Assembly: GCA_937901055.1 (NCBI GenBank)
Contig: CALCGO010000197.1
Span: 1 to 10,139, forward strand
Direction of reading: 5' to 3'
Source of the DNA: an uncultured Rhodobacterales bacterium
GTDB taxonomy: Bacteria > Pseudomonadota > Alphaproteobacteria > Rhodobacterales > Rhodobacteraceae
DNA length: 10,139 bases
The notes under the pieces were generated by a model that saw only the letters and a list, made by a program, of their open reading frames with translations, was not told the origin of the DNA and made no database searches. Positions 1 through 4,721 of the stretch are shown piece by piece (the first letter of the stretch is position 1; each line of letters starts with the position of its first letter). The position numbers were made by a program, and so were the translations under genes.

Positions 1-495
1 CAAATGCTCATTGGGCTCGGCGGCGACATCAGCTTCTACGAAGACACAGGCACCACGCCTAAGTTCTTCTGGGATGCAAGTGCTGAGCGGCTTGGTATTG
101 GCAATGCGGCACCTACGACTGCCCTTGACGTAACAGGTACAGTCACTGCCACAGCCTTCGCAGGTGATGGCTCTGCTCTTACTGGTGTTAGTGGTTTAAG
201 TACAGACCACTTAGCTATTGGAACCTACCACAGGCTTATTTATAGGGTTTCTGGGGCTTCGGACGCTAGTGTTGCAGCAGGGGCAACTTTAGCAGGAAGC
301 TCATTAGGCTACAACACAAGTACGACTCGCACTGGCACGGATGACGTCAGCGAGACTGGGACATCATTACCAACCTCAGTAACTGCTTGCACTGGTACGT
401 GGCGTTGTATGGGTGGAGGTTTAATGCGGAGTTATACCGCTGGAAGATCTGGGGGTACAACTTATTACAATGCTCTATGGGTAAGGATATCATAA
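1..495 (+). CDS. Tail fibre / receptor-binding protein, C-terminal part (partial)
   Basis: The frame is open from the first base of the window, so the true start lies upstream; the ATG at position 4 is probably internal. About 165 residues are visible. The stretch FFWDASAERLGIGNAAPTT (roughly residues 21-39 from that ATG), followed by ALDVTGTVTATAF and GDGSALTGV, is the low-complexity pattern common in phage tail fibres just before the C-terminal domain. The last part, GTWRCMGGG to LWVRIS, resembles the small glycine- and aromatic-rich tip domains that end many fibres. The likely role is host receptor contact at the end of a trimeric fibre. This rests on composition and motif style, not on a named family. 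The next gene's Shine-Dalgarno lies inside its 3' end. Confidence 0.75.
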   Translation, partial: QMLIGLGGDISFYEDTGTTPKFFWDASAERLGIGNAAPTTALDVTGTVTATAFAGDGSALTGVSGLSTDHLAIGTYHRLIYRVSGASDASVAAGATLAGSSLGYNTSTTRTGTDDVSETGTSLPTSVTACTGTWRCMGGGLMRSYTAGRSGGTTYYNALWVRIS

Positions 496-497
496 AA

Positions 498-887
498 ATG
501 CAGTATAGAAAAGCTCTTAGAAGCTCAAGCAACACAATTGATTGTGAAATCGAACACCCAGATTTTGGGTGGATTCCATTCACCTGTGACCCTAGCGATA
601 CCCAAGCAGACTTGGACACCACCGAGCTATTCGCGCTCATTGAAGCTGAAGCGACCCTCGATAACTGGATCGAACCACCTACACCAGACCCAGCAATTGC
701 AGCGGCCTACCTCGTTCGTCAGCAACGTAATGAAAAGCTTGAGACTGAGGTTGATGTAATTGTTATGAACTCACTTCGCTGGGGCGCCTTATCGCAAGAG
801 CAGCGTGATGCTATAGCCGTCTACCGTCAAGCCCTGTTGGATATAACAGACCAAGCAGGGTTCCCTTTCGCTGTCGTGTGGCCTTGA
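498..887 (+). CDS. Phage tail assembly chaperone-like protein
   Basis: Encodes 129 residues from the ATG at 498, chosen because AAGGA at 483-487 lies about 10 bases upstream; an ATG at 477 would add seven residues and overlap the fibre gene. The N-terminal part is a compact acidic region. The C-terminal half reads YLVRQQRNEKLETEVD, then ALSQEQRDAIAVYRQALLD and ITDQAGFPFAVVWP. This is the conserved 'R..RN..L ... YRQALRDIT.Q.GFP...WP' signature of phage tail assembly chaperone proteins (Phage_tail_APC / tail fibre assembly type). Such proteins are encoded just after tail fibre genes and help fold or attach the fibre, which fits the position here. The family call is firm for the C-terminal half; the exact partner is inferred from the neighbouring fibre gene. 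Confidence 0.75.
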   Translation: MQYRKALRSSSNTIDCEIEHPDFGWIPFTCDPSDTQADLDTTELFALIEAEATLDNWIEPPTPDPAIAAAYLVRQQRNEKLETEVDVIVMNSLRWGALSQEQRDAIAVYRQALLDITDQAGFPFAVVWP

Positions 888-888
888 T

Positions 889-1473
889 ATGACATTGGTT
901 TTTCCCGATCACAAACTGGCTTACATTGCTGTTCCTAAGACAGCTACAGTTTCCGTCGAGAAAGCCTTCGGAGAATACGCCCACGAGTATTCACCGGACG
1001 CACCGCTTGCCGTTCTACACATGAACCTCCAACAAGTGACTGAGCGTTACGGTGAGGTGACAACAGTGGCAGTTGTGCGTGAGCCTTTTGAGTGGCTAAG
1101 TAGTTTCCACAGATACATGGGCGGACCCCATTACCGTGGTACTCCTTGGGATATGTCACACATGACCTTTGAACGGTTTGCTCAGAAGTACATGATGGGT
1201 CAAATCTTGTGGCCTGAGCCTTTCCGTAGGCAGTGTGATTACGTTACCAACAGGAAAACAGGTGCTGTTGTTGACATTCTTTTCGCTTATGAAAATATTG
1301 CCCACCTTGTCTCGTACATAAGTGCCAAGATTTCCCGTCGAGTTGAATTGGGGGTGCATAACAAATCCCCAGATGGTCCAAGCGTACTTAGCGACGAGGC
1401 CGCGGCAGGCTTGCGTGATTATATGTCTGACGACTTTAGGATAAGCTCAAGTAAAAGAAAGATGAACACATAA
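889..1473 (+). CDS. Sulfotransferase-family protein
   Basis: Encodes 194 residues; the ATG follows the chaperone stop by one base, with no strong ribosome site, so translation is probably coupled. Residues 12-24 (YIAVPKTATVSVE, with K17, T18 and S22) match the PAPS 5'-phosphosulfate loop of sulfotransferases. Residues 60-75 (VAVVREPFEWLSSFHR, with R64 and S71) match the 3'-phosphate-binding motif. H44 sits where these enzymes often carry a catalytic histidine. FAYENIAHL (132-140) and NKS (158-160) are also typical. The expected reaction is transfer of sulfate from PAPS to a sugar or protein hydroxyl. The substrate is unknown: candidates are a host surface polysaccharide or a virion protein, given the tail-gene neighbours. 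The C-terminal end after residue 184 is basic and short. Confidence 0.75.
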   Translation: MTLVFPDHKLAYIAVPKTATVSVEKAFGEYAHEYSPDAPLAVLHMNLQQVTERYGEVTTVAVVREPFEWLSSFHRYMGGPHYRGTPWDMSHMTFERFAQKYMMGQILWPEPFRRQCDYVTNRKTGAVVDILFAYENIAHLVSYISAKISRRVELGVHNKSPDGPSVLSDEAAAGLRDYMSDDFRISSSKRKMNT

Positions 1474-1474
1474 A

Positions 1475-1957
1475 ATGCTTGGCTTTCTTCCCCTATCTAC
1501 TGCCGCCCTTGCCTCTGTTGTTGCGGCATATGACGCAGAGCATACGTCGAGCAGCAGCATTACATTTCCGAGTGTATCCGCAACGGGTGCAGGCGATCTG
1601 GTAAAGGTTTCAAGCGGCGCAATTACCCTTCCGTCCCTCACCATATCTGGCACCGCGTACCTCTACCGGTACAGCGATGGAGATTTAACCTTACCTGCCA
1701 TCACGGGCGCGGGAACGGCAGAGGTTGAGAACACGGGGGCTGGTCCCATCGCGCTGCCATCACTGATGGTAAGCGGCACAGTGGAGCGCGAACTTAAATC
1801 GAGCGGATCGCTTACCCTTGCTGCCGTCACTGCTTCCGGCCATGACCAATCCTCTCGACGTTGGGTGACTTTTGGTCCAAGCTTAAACAAAGTGGTACTC
1901 AACAACGACGGTGAAAACAGTGTTACGCTTAGCGATTCCACAAACTCTATGGTATAG
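1475..1957 (+). CDS. Repeat-containing phage structural protein
   Basis: Encodes 160 residues. The start MLGFLPLSTAALA resembles short N-termini seen in small phage tail-region proteins. Residues 27-126 contain five tandem units with an exact 21-residue period: the cores ITFP, ITLP, LTLP, IALP and LTLA begin at residues 29, 50, 71, 92 and 113. Each is followed by a short strand ending in GA, SGTA, AGTA, SGTV or SG. This predicts a repetitive beta fold, such as a beta solenoid or stacked strands. The C-terminal 35 residues (from RRWVTFGP) look like a separate small beta motif. Position among tail genes suggests a virion component or decoration protein. No named family is recognised. The start is one base after the previous stop, with only a weak ribosome site. 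Confidence 0.65.
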   Translation: MLGFLPLSTAALASVVAAYDAEHTSSSSITFPSVSATGAGDLVKVSSGAITLPSLTISGTAYLYRYSDGDLTLPAITGAGTAEVENTGAGPIALPSLMVSGTVERELKSSGSLTLAAVTASGHDQSSRRWVTFGPSLNKVVLNNDGENSVTLSDSTNSMV

Positions 1958-1965
1958 GAAACATC

Positions 1966-2292
1966 ATGGGCGATATATTTTACATAAAGCAGAACGACAC
2001 CAGCCCCTCTTTGCTGGTCGTATTGAAAGATGCCGATGATGTGGTTGTTGACATTACGGGTGCAACGATCCGCTTTCACATGCGAAATGGAGCAGGGACC
2101 ACGGTGGTAGACGCAGCGGCTGTCGTGGCTAGTGCGCTTACAGGCGAGGCTCGCTATGACTGGATCGCCGCTGACACAGTAACGGTTGGTGGATTCAATG
2201 CCGAGTTCGAGGTTACTTATTCTGACGGTACTATCGAGACTTTCCCGAATACTGGGTACATACAGGTTAGGATAAAGGACGACATCGCATGA
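1966..2292 (+). CDS. Baseplate upper protein N-domain (BppU-N)-like protein
   Basis: Encodes 108 residues; AGGAA at about 1957-1961 is a suitable ribosome site for the ATG at 1966. The sequence FYIKQNDTSPSLLVVLKDAD, then VVDITGATIRFHMRN, then the late YSDGTIETFPNTGYIQVRI, follows the layout of the BppU N-terminal domain. In siphophages this immunoglobulin-like fold attaches receptor-binding proteins to the baseplate. Here the domain stands alone with no fibre portion. Stand-alone versions are common among phage tail genes and are presumed to be minor virion proteins. The stop codon overlaps the next start (ATGA at 2289-2292), indicating translational coupling. The family assignment is by motif reading, and the exact attachment role is inferred. 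Confidence 0.7.
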   Translation: MGDIFYIKQNDTSPSLLVVLKDADDVVVDITGATIRFHMRNGAGTTVVDAAAVVASALTGEARYDWIAADTVTVGGFNAEFEVTYSDGTIETFPNTGYIQVRIKDDIA

Positions 2293-2492
2293 ACCAATTA
2301 ACAGAAGCTGACATCATTGCGTTAAAAACGCTGGTGCCATTAGCCAACCAAATCAAAAAAGAGGCTGAGTACCGTGCGGCTCAACGGCTTGTTCTCAAGA
2401 CATGGCGCTCGTCTGTTATTTTTTTAGCTGGGTTTATTGCCGCAGTGTTTCTTCTACGCAATCAAATAGCAACTATACTTGGAATCAAGTAA
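2289..2492 (+). CDS. Small membrane protein, possible holin
   Basis: Encodes 67 residues. An amphipathic, charged N-terminal region (about residues 1-40, with KKEAEYRAAQR) is followed by one hydrophobic segment at about residues 42-58 (SSVIFLAGFIAAVFLL) and a short tail. This is the shape of several single-span phage membrane proteins, including class II/III-type holins. Its position just before the endolysin gene supports a holin, which would permeabilise the inner membrane and trigger lysis. A non-lytic tail-associated membrane protein is the alternative, because the endolysin downstream has its own hydrophobic segments. The ATG overlaps the BppU-like stop, and its own stop overlaps the next ATG (TAATG at 2490-2494), so the three genes are probably co-translated. 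Confidence 0.55.
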   Translation: MNQLTEADIIALKTLVPLANQIKKEAEYRAAQRLVLKTWRSSVIFLAGFIAAVFLLRNQIATILGIK

Positions 2493-2584
2493 TGAAAGTT
2501 TATAAGCACTGGCAAGATTATCCTACTTTTGTTTCCAAGGCGCGTAAGGCTGGGTTTACGGGGTTCGGTTCGATCAAAAAGTAA
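2492..2584 (+). CDS. Short ORF, probably frameshifted (continues to 2652 in the -1 frame)
   Basis: The ATG at 2492 overlaps the preceding stop. It encodes 30 residues, ending GFTGFGSIKK, then TAA at 2582-2584. Right at the end, the codons ATC AAA AAG TAA form a possible slippery site. A -1 shift there continues without interruption for 23 residues (VIDGTGSIAANAPTHWRYNE and three more) to TGA at 2650-2652, giving a 53-residue product that overlaps the amidase start by 17 bases. The -1 frame has no start codon of its own after its TAA at 2545-2547. A sixth A in the A-run would restore one frame, so this may instead be a broken gene or a sequencing slip. ARKAGFTGFG faintly recalls the C-terminal part of M15 peptidases, but the metal-binding H-x-D is absent. 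Confidence 0.4.
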   Translation: MKVYKHWQDYPTFVSKARKAGFTGFGSIKK

Positions 2585-2626
2585 TTGATGGTACTGGCTC
2601 CATTGCAGCCAACGCACCTACACACT

Positions 2627-2631
2627 GGAGG
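2627..2631 (+). promoter_or_regulatory. Strong ribosome binding site for the endolysin
   Basis: GGAGG at 2627-2631 lies four bases before the ATG at 2636. It fixes the endolysin start there, rather than at the in-frame TTG (2585) or ATG (2588). The same bases are read as Trp-Arg codons in the -1 frame of the preceding short ORF. Confidence 0.7.
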
Positions 2632-2635
2632 TATA

Positions 2636-3271
2636 ATGAGAAAAGTAAATGAAATCATTATTCACTGCACGGCTACTCGTGCTGACTGGTGGGAGAGTAA
2701 GTCTTCCCAAGCTAAGGTTAACGAGGTGCGTCGGTGGCATAAGGATAAGACATGGAGTGACATTGGCTACCATTACTTGATTGATCGGGATGGGACTGTG
2801 GTCGATGGCCGACCTGTTGAGAGGACTGGCGCACATGTGAATGGTCATAACACTGGCACGATTGGCGTCAGTTTGTTTGGTGGGCTTGGCTCCAACGAGA
2901 ACGATAAGTTCAGTGACCACTACACGCCTGAACAAGGGACTGCGCTGCGTGATTTGCTGAACACGTTGAAGCGCAGGTATCCGTCGATCACTAAGGTCAG
3001 CGGCCACAATGAGTATGCGGCCAAGGCTTGCCCAGGATTTAATGTACGAGAGTGGCTGTTCGATAAGAAGCCACGCTCCATCATGAAGTCCACCACCTTG
3101 CAGGCCACGGTAGGCACGGCTGTTGCTGGTGCTACTGGGGCAGGGACAGCCATTGCTTCGCTGGATGATACAGCACAGCTTATCGTTATTGCTGCCGCCT
3201 GTGTGGCTGGCCTGATGCTGCTCTACATTGCGCGTGAGCGTATCCGTAAGTGGGCGAAGGGCGAGCGATGA
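2636..3271 (+). CDS. Endolysin: N-acetylmuramoyl-L-alanine amidase (T7 lysozyme-like) with C-terminal membrane segments
   Basis: Encodes 211 residues. Residues 1-142 are an Amidase_2 / T7-lysozyme-type domain that cleaves the bond between N-acetylmuramate and L-alanine in peptidoglycan. Expected zinc ligands are visible: H10 in IIIHCTAT, H124 in SGHNEY and C132 in KACPGF. Catalytic Y46 (GYHYLIDRDG) and K130 match T7 lysozyme Y46 and K128. Unlike T7 lysozyme (about 150 residues), the protein continues with a small-residue-rich, weakly hydrophobic stretch at about 154-176 and a clear transmembrane segment at about 182-200 (LIVIAAACVAGLMLLYIA). It then ends in a basic tail (RERIRKWAKGER). This suggests membrane anchoring or a built-in holin-like function. 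The start is set by GGAGG at 2627-2631. The stop overlaps the spanin start. Confidence 0.9.
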   Translation: MRKVNEIIIHCTATRADWWESKSSQAKVNEVRRWHKDKTWSDIGYHYLIDRDGTVVDGRPVERTGAHVNGHNTGTIGVSLFGGLGSNENDKFSDHYTPEQGTALRDLLNTLKRRYPSITKVSGHNEYAAKACPGFNVREWLFDKKPRSIMKSTTLQATVGTAVAGATGAGTAIASLDDTAQLIVIAAACVAGLMLLYIARERIRKWAKGER

Positions 3272-3492
3272 TCGGGCTGTTGCTAGGGAAATTCAAACTG
3301 TACGCCGCTGCACTTGGTGCGGTGGTTGTTGCTGTTGGCTGGGCGTTCTTGAAGGGACGGCGGGGTGCTATCAAGGAAGCGGAGTGGAAACGGCTGACTG
3401 AATACAAAGATACAAGGAAGCGAATGGATGACGTGGAAATTGTTACTGATGCTGACGATGCTCGTGAGTGGCTGCGTCAGAGGTCTGAGTGA
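3268..3492 (+). CDS. Inner-membrane spanin subunit (Rz-like)
   Basis: Encodes 74 residues. The ATG at 3268 overlaps the endolysin stop (ATGA, 3268-3271); an upstream in-frame GTG at 3250 would only add residues read out of frame from the endolysin. One N-terminal transmembrane segment (about residues 11-29, LYAAALGAVVVAVGWAFLK) is followed by a charged helical region (EAEWKRLTEYKDTRKRMDD, then DDAREWLRQR). This is the usual layout of an i-spanin: anchored in the inner membrane with a periplasmic coiled coil. It would pair with the outer-membrane lipoprotein encoded in the overlapping +1 gene to fuse the two membranes at the last step of lysis. The position after the endolysin and the overlapping partner make the call strong despite the short sequence. 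Confidence 0.8.
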   Translation: MIGLLLGKFKLYAAALGAVVVAVGWAFLKGRRGAIKEAEWKRLTEYKDTRKRMDDVEIVTDADDAREWLRQRSE

Positions 3493-3640
3493 TAGCGCAA
3501 TCTGTGATGGCACTGATGCACTGCGTACTGTCCACGCCAAGGCGCTGGTCACTGATGGCGGGGATAGGTCAGTCGTTACTGGCCAAGCCCTGATTGCCAC
3601 CATCGACGCAGGCTGCGCGATAGTATCTCCGCTCTCTTGA
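3428..3640 (+). CDS. Outer-membrane spanin lipoprotein (Rz1-like)
   Basis: Encodes 70 residues in a different frame, starting inside the i-spanin gene (overlap 3428-3492) and running 148 bases past it. The N-terminus MTWKLLLMLTMLVSGC is a lipoprotein signal peptide with lipobox V-S-G-C; C16 would be lipidated and the mature chain is 55 residues. Two further cysteines lie in the mature part (SAICDGTDAL and DAGCAIV). Its role is the o-spanin: attached to the inner leaflet of the outer membrane and bound to the i-spanin during lysis. Nested or overlapping Rz/Rz1 arrangements are well known. Its last 65 bases overlap, tail to tail, a small gene on the opposite strand. Confidence 0.82.
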   Translation: MTWKLLLMLTMLVSGCVRGLSDSAICDGTDALRTVHAKALVTDGGDRSVVTGQALIATIDAGCAIVSPLS

Positions 3641-3722
3641 TCGCAAGGTCGGAAAGAGTTCCGCCAAGATACAGGCCGAAGCCCACCACTATGGATAGTA
3701 CGAGTGTAGTGATGATAGTCAT
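3576..3722 (-). CDS. Small single-span membrane protein
   Basis: Encodes 48 residues starting MTIITTLVLSIVVGFGLYLG. The ATG at 3722 is chosen because GGAGA lies seven bases upstream and the start overlaps the upstream gene's stop (ATGA, 3719-3722). A longer reading to 3806 would overlap that gene out of frame. One transmembrane segment covers about residues 3-20; the rest is basic (KRAEILSRSLRRWW). No family is recognised. It is the last - strand gene, and its 3' end overlaps the convergent o-spanin by 65 bases. A regulator of lysis or membrane state is conceivable but unsupported. Confidence 0.5.
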   Translation of the reverse strand: MTIITTLVLSIVVGFGLYLGGTLSDLAIKRAEILSRSLRRWWQSGLGQ

Positions 3723-4012
3723 GGTGCTGTCTCCATGTTCGCCTTGCCCCAAGCCAACAACGCCGACCCGATAGCGACCGCATCTTCGGGCGCAAAATAT
3801 AGCCAATAGCTCTGATCGACTTGCTTGCCGTTCATCTTATATGACCTATCGTAAACAACCTGCAACGACGGTTCGACCGTTTGCTCGTCGTCGATTAAAA
3901 ATGATGCCTCGTCGATTAAAAATGATGCCTCAACCTCTGCCGAATAATATCGCAGCGAGAATGACGCAAAGGCACCACTCGCCATGAACTCGTCAAGTTT
4001 TGGTTTGGTCAT
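3719..4012 (-). CDS. Hypothetical protein with internal duplicated segment
   Basis: Encodes 97 residues starting MTKPKLDEFMASGAFASFSL. The start at 4012 is fixed by AAGGAGA about seven bases upstream; the frame stays open further upstream only because it reads through the tRNA. A perfect 21-bp tandem duplication at 3889-3930 gives the protein sequence EASFLIDEASFLIDDEQ, so seven residues are repeated. No family is recognised. The end (YWLYFAPEDAVAIGSALLAWGK) looks like a short helix following a beta-rich body. It lies directly downstream of the tRNA and overlaps the next gene by four bases, suggesting a shared transcript. Confidence 0.6.
   Translation of the reverse strand: MTKPKLDEFMASGAFASFSLRYYSAEVEASFLIDEASFLIDDEQTVEPSLQVVYDRSYKMNGKQVDQSYWLYFAPEDAVAIGSALLAWGKANMETAP
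3888..3931. repeat. Perfect 21-bp tandem duplication inside a coding region
   Basis: Positions 3889-3909 and 3910-3930 are identical. The unit length is a multiple of three, so the reading frame of the surrounding gene is kept and seven residues (EASFLID) are duplicated. Identity at every base points to a recent duplication. Confidence 0.85.
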
Positions 4013-4035
4013 GTGTCTGTCTCCTTGTTTTAAAC

Positions 4036-4110
4036 TGGCAACGGTGGAGGGAATCGAACCCCCGACACGCGGATTTGGAAGCCGCTGCTCTGCCACTGAG
4101 CTACACCGAA
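4036..4110 (-). tRNA. tRNA-Trp-like gene (anticodon CCA)
   Basis: A cloverleaf can be drawn on the - strand: D stem GCTC/GAGC with a short loop, anticodon loop TTCCAAA with anticodon CCA at 4076-4078, T arm GGGGG-TTCGATT-CCCTC, and an encoded CCA end at 4036-4038 after discriminator G. The layout around the anticodon lines up base for base with that of bacterial tRNA-Trp. Oddities: the first two acceptor pairs are U-U mismatches (5' TTCGGTG against 3' CACCGTT), leaving five pairs, and the anticodon stem closes with C-U at 31-39. The D stem keeps the normal G24, so the classic UGA-suppressor change is absent. Its first ten bases overlap the end of the upstream DUF551 gene. It may supply tRNA during infection or may be decaying. 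Confidence 0.8.
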
Positions 4111-4349
4111 ACATTTTCGCGTGGGTGAGGGGCCGCGGGTAGTGGCATCCAGTGGGTTGCCGGAAAATAACTCGCGTTGAAAAGACCCCAGCCTTCATAA
4201 CCGTTGTCTTTAATGGTGTGCCAGAAATCAACAGCCATTTGTCCTTGTCTGGATTTTGTTGCCTTTGACGCTTTCATGCAAACAATCAATACTCGTGTCC
4301 CGTCCTTCGGCGCTGTTGATATGTTCCGCCAGCCGCTGTTCCTCTTCAT
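4101..4349 (-). CDS. DUF551-like protein
   Basis: Encodes 82 residues. WRNISTAPKDGTRVLI (residues 7-22) and THWMPLP (65-71) are the two conserved ends of the DUF551 family, small proteins of unknown function common in phages and prophages; the middle is an aromatic-rich region. The ATG overlaps the upstream stop (ATGA, 4346-4349), so translation is probably coupled. The last three codons and the stop (GTT TCG GTG TAG) lie inside the tRNA gene, so the C-terminal Val-Ser-Val and the stop share bases with the tRNA acceptor and positions 8-10. The family call is firm; the molecular role is unknown. Confidence 0.8.
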   Translation of the reverse strand: MKRNSGWRNISTAPKDGTRVLIVCMKASKATKSRQGQMAVDFWHTIKDNGYEGWGLFNASYFPATHWMPLPAAPHPRENVSV

Positions 4350-4612
4350 GGTTTGTCCACCCAGTAGTAGTGCATGTAATAGCTCTGCTTATCGGATGTG
4401 ATTTCACCCCTGTTCTTGAGCTTGCTTATGGTGGCGCTGACATCCCCGCATGTCACGTTGAGAGACAGGGCTACATCGATCACTTTGAATTTGCGAAGGG
4501 CTTTGGCCACGGCCCTGACCTTGCTAAGCGATGGCCGTTGTTTTTTATTCGGCAGTTTTCTATGCTCTGCTTCGAAGGCGAGCATGGCTTTGCCAAGTTC
4601 TGCTTCAGTCAT
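4346..4612 (-). CDS. Small winged-helix-like protein
   Basis: Encodes 88 residues; AGGAGA lies seven bases before the ATG at 4612. The N-terminal 30 residues are charged and helical (MTEAELGKAMLAFEAEHRKL). Residues about 33-75 read RAVAKALRKFKVIDVALSLN, then CGDVSATISKLKNRGEI, the helix-turn-helix plus 'wing' spacing of small DNA-binding domains in which a second helix precedes a 'L..RG.I' turn. It may regulate the genes at the end of the - strand block. It is the first gene after the terminator at 4626-4654, so its expression depends on read-through or on a promoter not identified here. No named family is certain. Confidence 0.6.
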   Translation of the reverse strand: MTEAELGKAMLAFEAEHRKLPNKKQRPSLSKVRAVAKALRKFKVIDVALSLNVTCGDVSATISKLKNRGEITSDKQSYYMHYYWVDKP

Positions 4613-4625
4613 TGGAGTTTCTCCT

Positions 4626-4654
4626 AAAAAATAGGGGGGAGAACAGCTCCCCCC
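4626..4654 (-). terminator. Intrinsic terminator on the - strand
   Basis: On the - strand an eight-pair GC-rich stem (GGGGGGAG / CTCCCCCC, positions 4634-4641 and 4647-4654) with a five-base loop is followed at once by TATTTTTT (4633-4626). All pairs are Watson-Crick. It sits between the SSB-like gene and the winged-helix gene, so it would end the recombination operon transcript or limit read-through. The next gene's ribosome site begins right after the U tract. Positions 4655-4721 between this stem and the SSB-like gene hold no gene that can be supported. Confidence 0.88.
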
Positions 4655-4721
4655 TTCCCAGTAAGGCCGAGCAGGCCGTGCGGTAGGAGAACATGCGTAT
4701 CATACATGCTCATGCTCTATA

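Noticed and set aside
2585..2635. N-terminal extension of the endolysin from TTG 2585 or ATG 2588
   Set aside because: No ribosome site there, and the extra residues do not belong to the amidase fold; GGAGG at 2627 decides for 2636.
3283..3795. Long - strand frame opposite the spanin genes
   Set aside because: It lies antisense to two well-supported + strand genes, has rare-residue composition and no ribosome site.
4036..4110. UGA suppressor tRNA
   Set aside because: The anticodon is CCA and the D stem keeps G24; the known Hirsh-type suppressor change is absent, and TGA is used as an ordinary stop by several genes here.
4013..4231. Upstream extension of the 3719-4012 - strand gene
   Set aside because: It reads straight through the tRNA gene and lacks a ribosome site; AAGGAGA before 4012 fixes the shorter start.
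4256..4627. + strand frame opposite the DUF551 and winged-helix genes
   Set aside because: Shadow of the - strand genes, which have family motifs, ribosome sites and ATGA overlaps.
4655..4721. Possible - strand promoter (TATGAT at 4704-4699)
   Set aside because: The matching -35 position reads TTTTAG and no proper extended -10 is present, so it is too weak to list.
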